Shown here: piece after piece, positions 63,109 to 64,000 of the stretch | Position numbering within the stretch: position 1 is the first letter of the stretch | Layout: each line of letters opens with the position of its first letter | NCBI GenBank assembly: GCA_014621425.1 | Contig: JAANBB010000135.1 | Coordinates: forward strand, 1-64,000 | DNA from: Cylindrodendrum hubeiense | Taxonomy: Eukaryota; Ascomycota; Sordariomycetes; Hypocreales; Nectriaceae | Direction: 5' to 3' | DNA: 64,000 nucleotides | Made by a program: the position numbers and the translations under genes | Notes under the pieces: model-generated | Told to the model about the DNA's origin: nothing | Seen by the model: only the letters and a program-made list of their open reading frames with translations | Databases searched by the model: none

Positions 63109-64000
63109 AGCGCTAATCTTGCGGCAGTGGTGACCTGATGATAAAAGTTTGATCTATGTCTACGGCGATACAACGAGAGTGTAGGTGCCTTTTGAACTTG
63201 AATCATATCGCACTTCTGCCCATGTGGCGGCTATCGTCGTCCATCGGTTGTGATGCCGACGTGATGAGTGCGCGTTGTGAAGCATAGCTGGAGCGGGGTA
63301 ATGGTCACATGCCTCCTGTGAGCTTTATCTCGCATCATGTTGTCGCTAATTGGCATGGCTGAGGAGGCAACCTGCCTGATGTTGACGCTCTGGAACTCAT
63401 CTGACGCGGAGCTGGTGCCGGCACTAACAGTAGAGTGTGGCATCAACACAGGTGGGCCAATGATAGCACACACACCTCCGGTTCGCCACCGACCATGAAC
63501 CGGATCGGTAACCGTCCCCGTTTTCGGCGTGGCGGCTAGGTTTGGTATCTTGATACTGCAGTGGAATGCACCGGCTTAAAGCCTCCAGCCAAGCATTTCC
63601 CCTCCTGCCCTGCCGCACCAGCTGCATTATCTGTCAAGCGTTTACTACTTTGGGAGATCATCTGGATCTCGGAAGTCATCGAGGGTATCAGGCACGAATG
63701 AGTGGGTTGGGTGAGCATTGGAAATTGAAGTGCCGTAGCTTTGTTATCAGGCCCCCACGATCTACATCTTTGACACTCCGGCTTCTGTATGGAATCAGAC
63801 CCCTGGATCGGCAAGGTAGGATGGCCAAATCCTAACGCCTTGAAATTAAGGCCTTGAAATCTTTCCTTGACTGGCATTGACATGATCACTACCGTAGAGG
63901 AGAGTGATGGCCATATCATTACGTCGATAGATGGAAATTTGGACACCTCTATCAACGAAACGCACAGCCATTCTTCGGTTCTCTACAGATTTCCACACCG
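63109..64000. promoter_or_regulatory. Promoter region of proline dehydrogenase; no other gene recognised
   Basis: The upstream region contains TGATAA at 63139-63144 and, on the minus strand, AGATAAA at 63324-63330, which fit the GATA-factor consensus HGATAR. GCGGGG at 63293-63298 fits the CreA consensus SYGGRG. Nitrogen (AreA) and carbon (CreA) control of proline genes is established in Aspergillus nidulans; that these copies function is inference. Frames beyond 63.5 kb are not conserved. Confidence 0.45.

Overview
The window is nuclear DNA of a filamentous ascomycete (Pezizomycotina; a Sordariomycete such as Hypocreales is likely, but that is inference). The evidence is the gene structure and gene content. 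Most genes carry 46-60 bp spliceosomal introns with GTRNGT donors and CTRAC branch points. Gene types include Zn2Cys6 regulators, F-box proteins, NmrA-like reductases, a Git1-type permease and a DUF924 protein. About 20 intact or near-intact genes are supported, together with one snRNA gene, at least three clear pseudogenes and a repeat-rich block. All exon boundaries were derived by hand from reading frame plus splice signals.

0-11.3 kb: a decayed CoA-transferase start, an N-terminally truncated DHA2-type MFS transporter (two ambiguous bases sit at the break), a truncated Zn2Cys6 regulator, a 2-oxoglutarate/Fe(II) oxygenase, a Git1-like glycerophosphodiester permease and an ornithine-aminotransferase-like enzyme.

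12.4-23.6 kb: a redox/detoxification neighbourhood. Two decayed aldehyde dehydrogenase genes flank a RidA gene. Then come an NmrA-like gene, a DUF1295-like membrane protein, a glutathione transferase, a second NmrA-like gene and a DUF924 gene. The two bidirectional promoters in this stretch share a conserved motif of about 18 bp.

25-34.7 kb: a Cys-rich multi-pass membrane protein, a type II membrane glycosyltransferase-like protein and an F-box protein. 34.7-46.4 kb is gene-poor and repeat-rich. It holds an intron-containing U6 snRNA gene, two pairs of direct repeats, a 22-bp minisatellite at two sites 7 kb apart, tandem exon-intron duplications, a frameshifted gene and an F-box gene broken by one stop codon.

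46.5-63.1 kb: an amino/imino-acid catabolic cluster. It contains a Zn2Cys6 regulator, a DapA-family aldolase/lyase, two bystander-type genes (one of unknown function, one RWD/DUF1115), a peroxisomal fructosyl-amino-acid-oxidase-type flavoenzyme, delta-1-pyrroline-5-carboxylate dehydrogenase, a small membrane protein, pyrroline-5-carboxylate reductase and proline dehydrogenase. Together proline dehydrogenase and P5C dehydrogenase convert proline to glutamate in mitochondria, and P5C reductase runs the first step backwards. The flavin oxidase and the DapA-family lyase suggest the cluster may reach beyond proline to hydroxyproline or other imino/secondary amino acids; that extension is inference.
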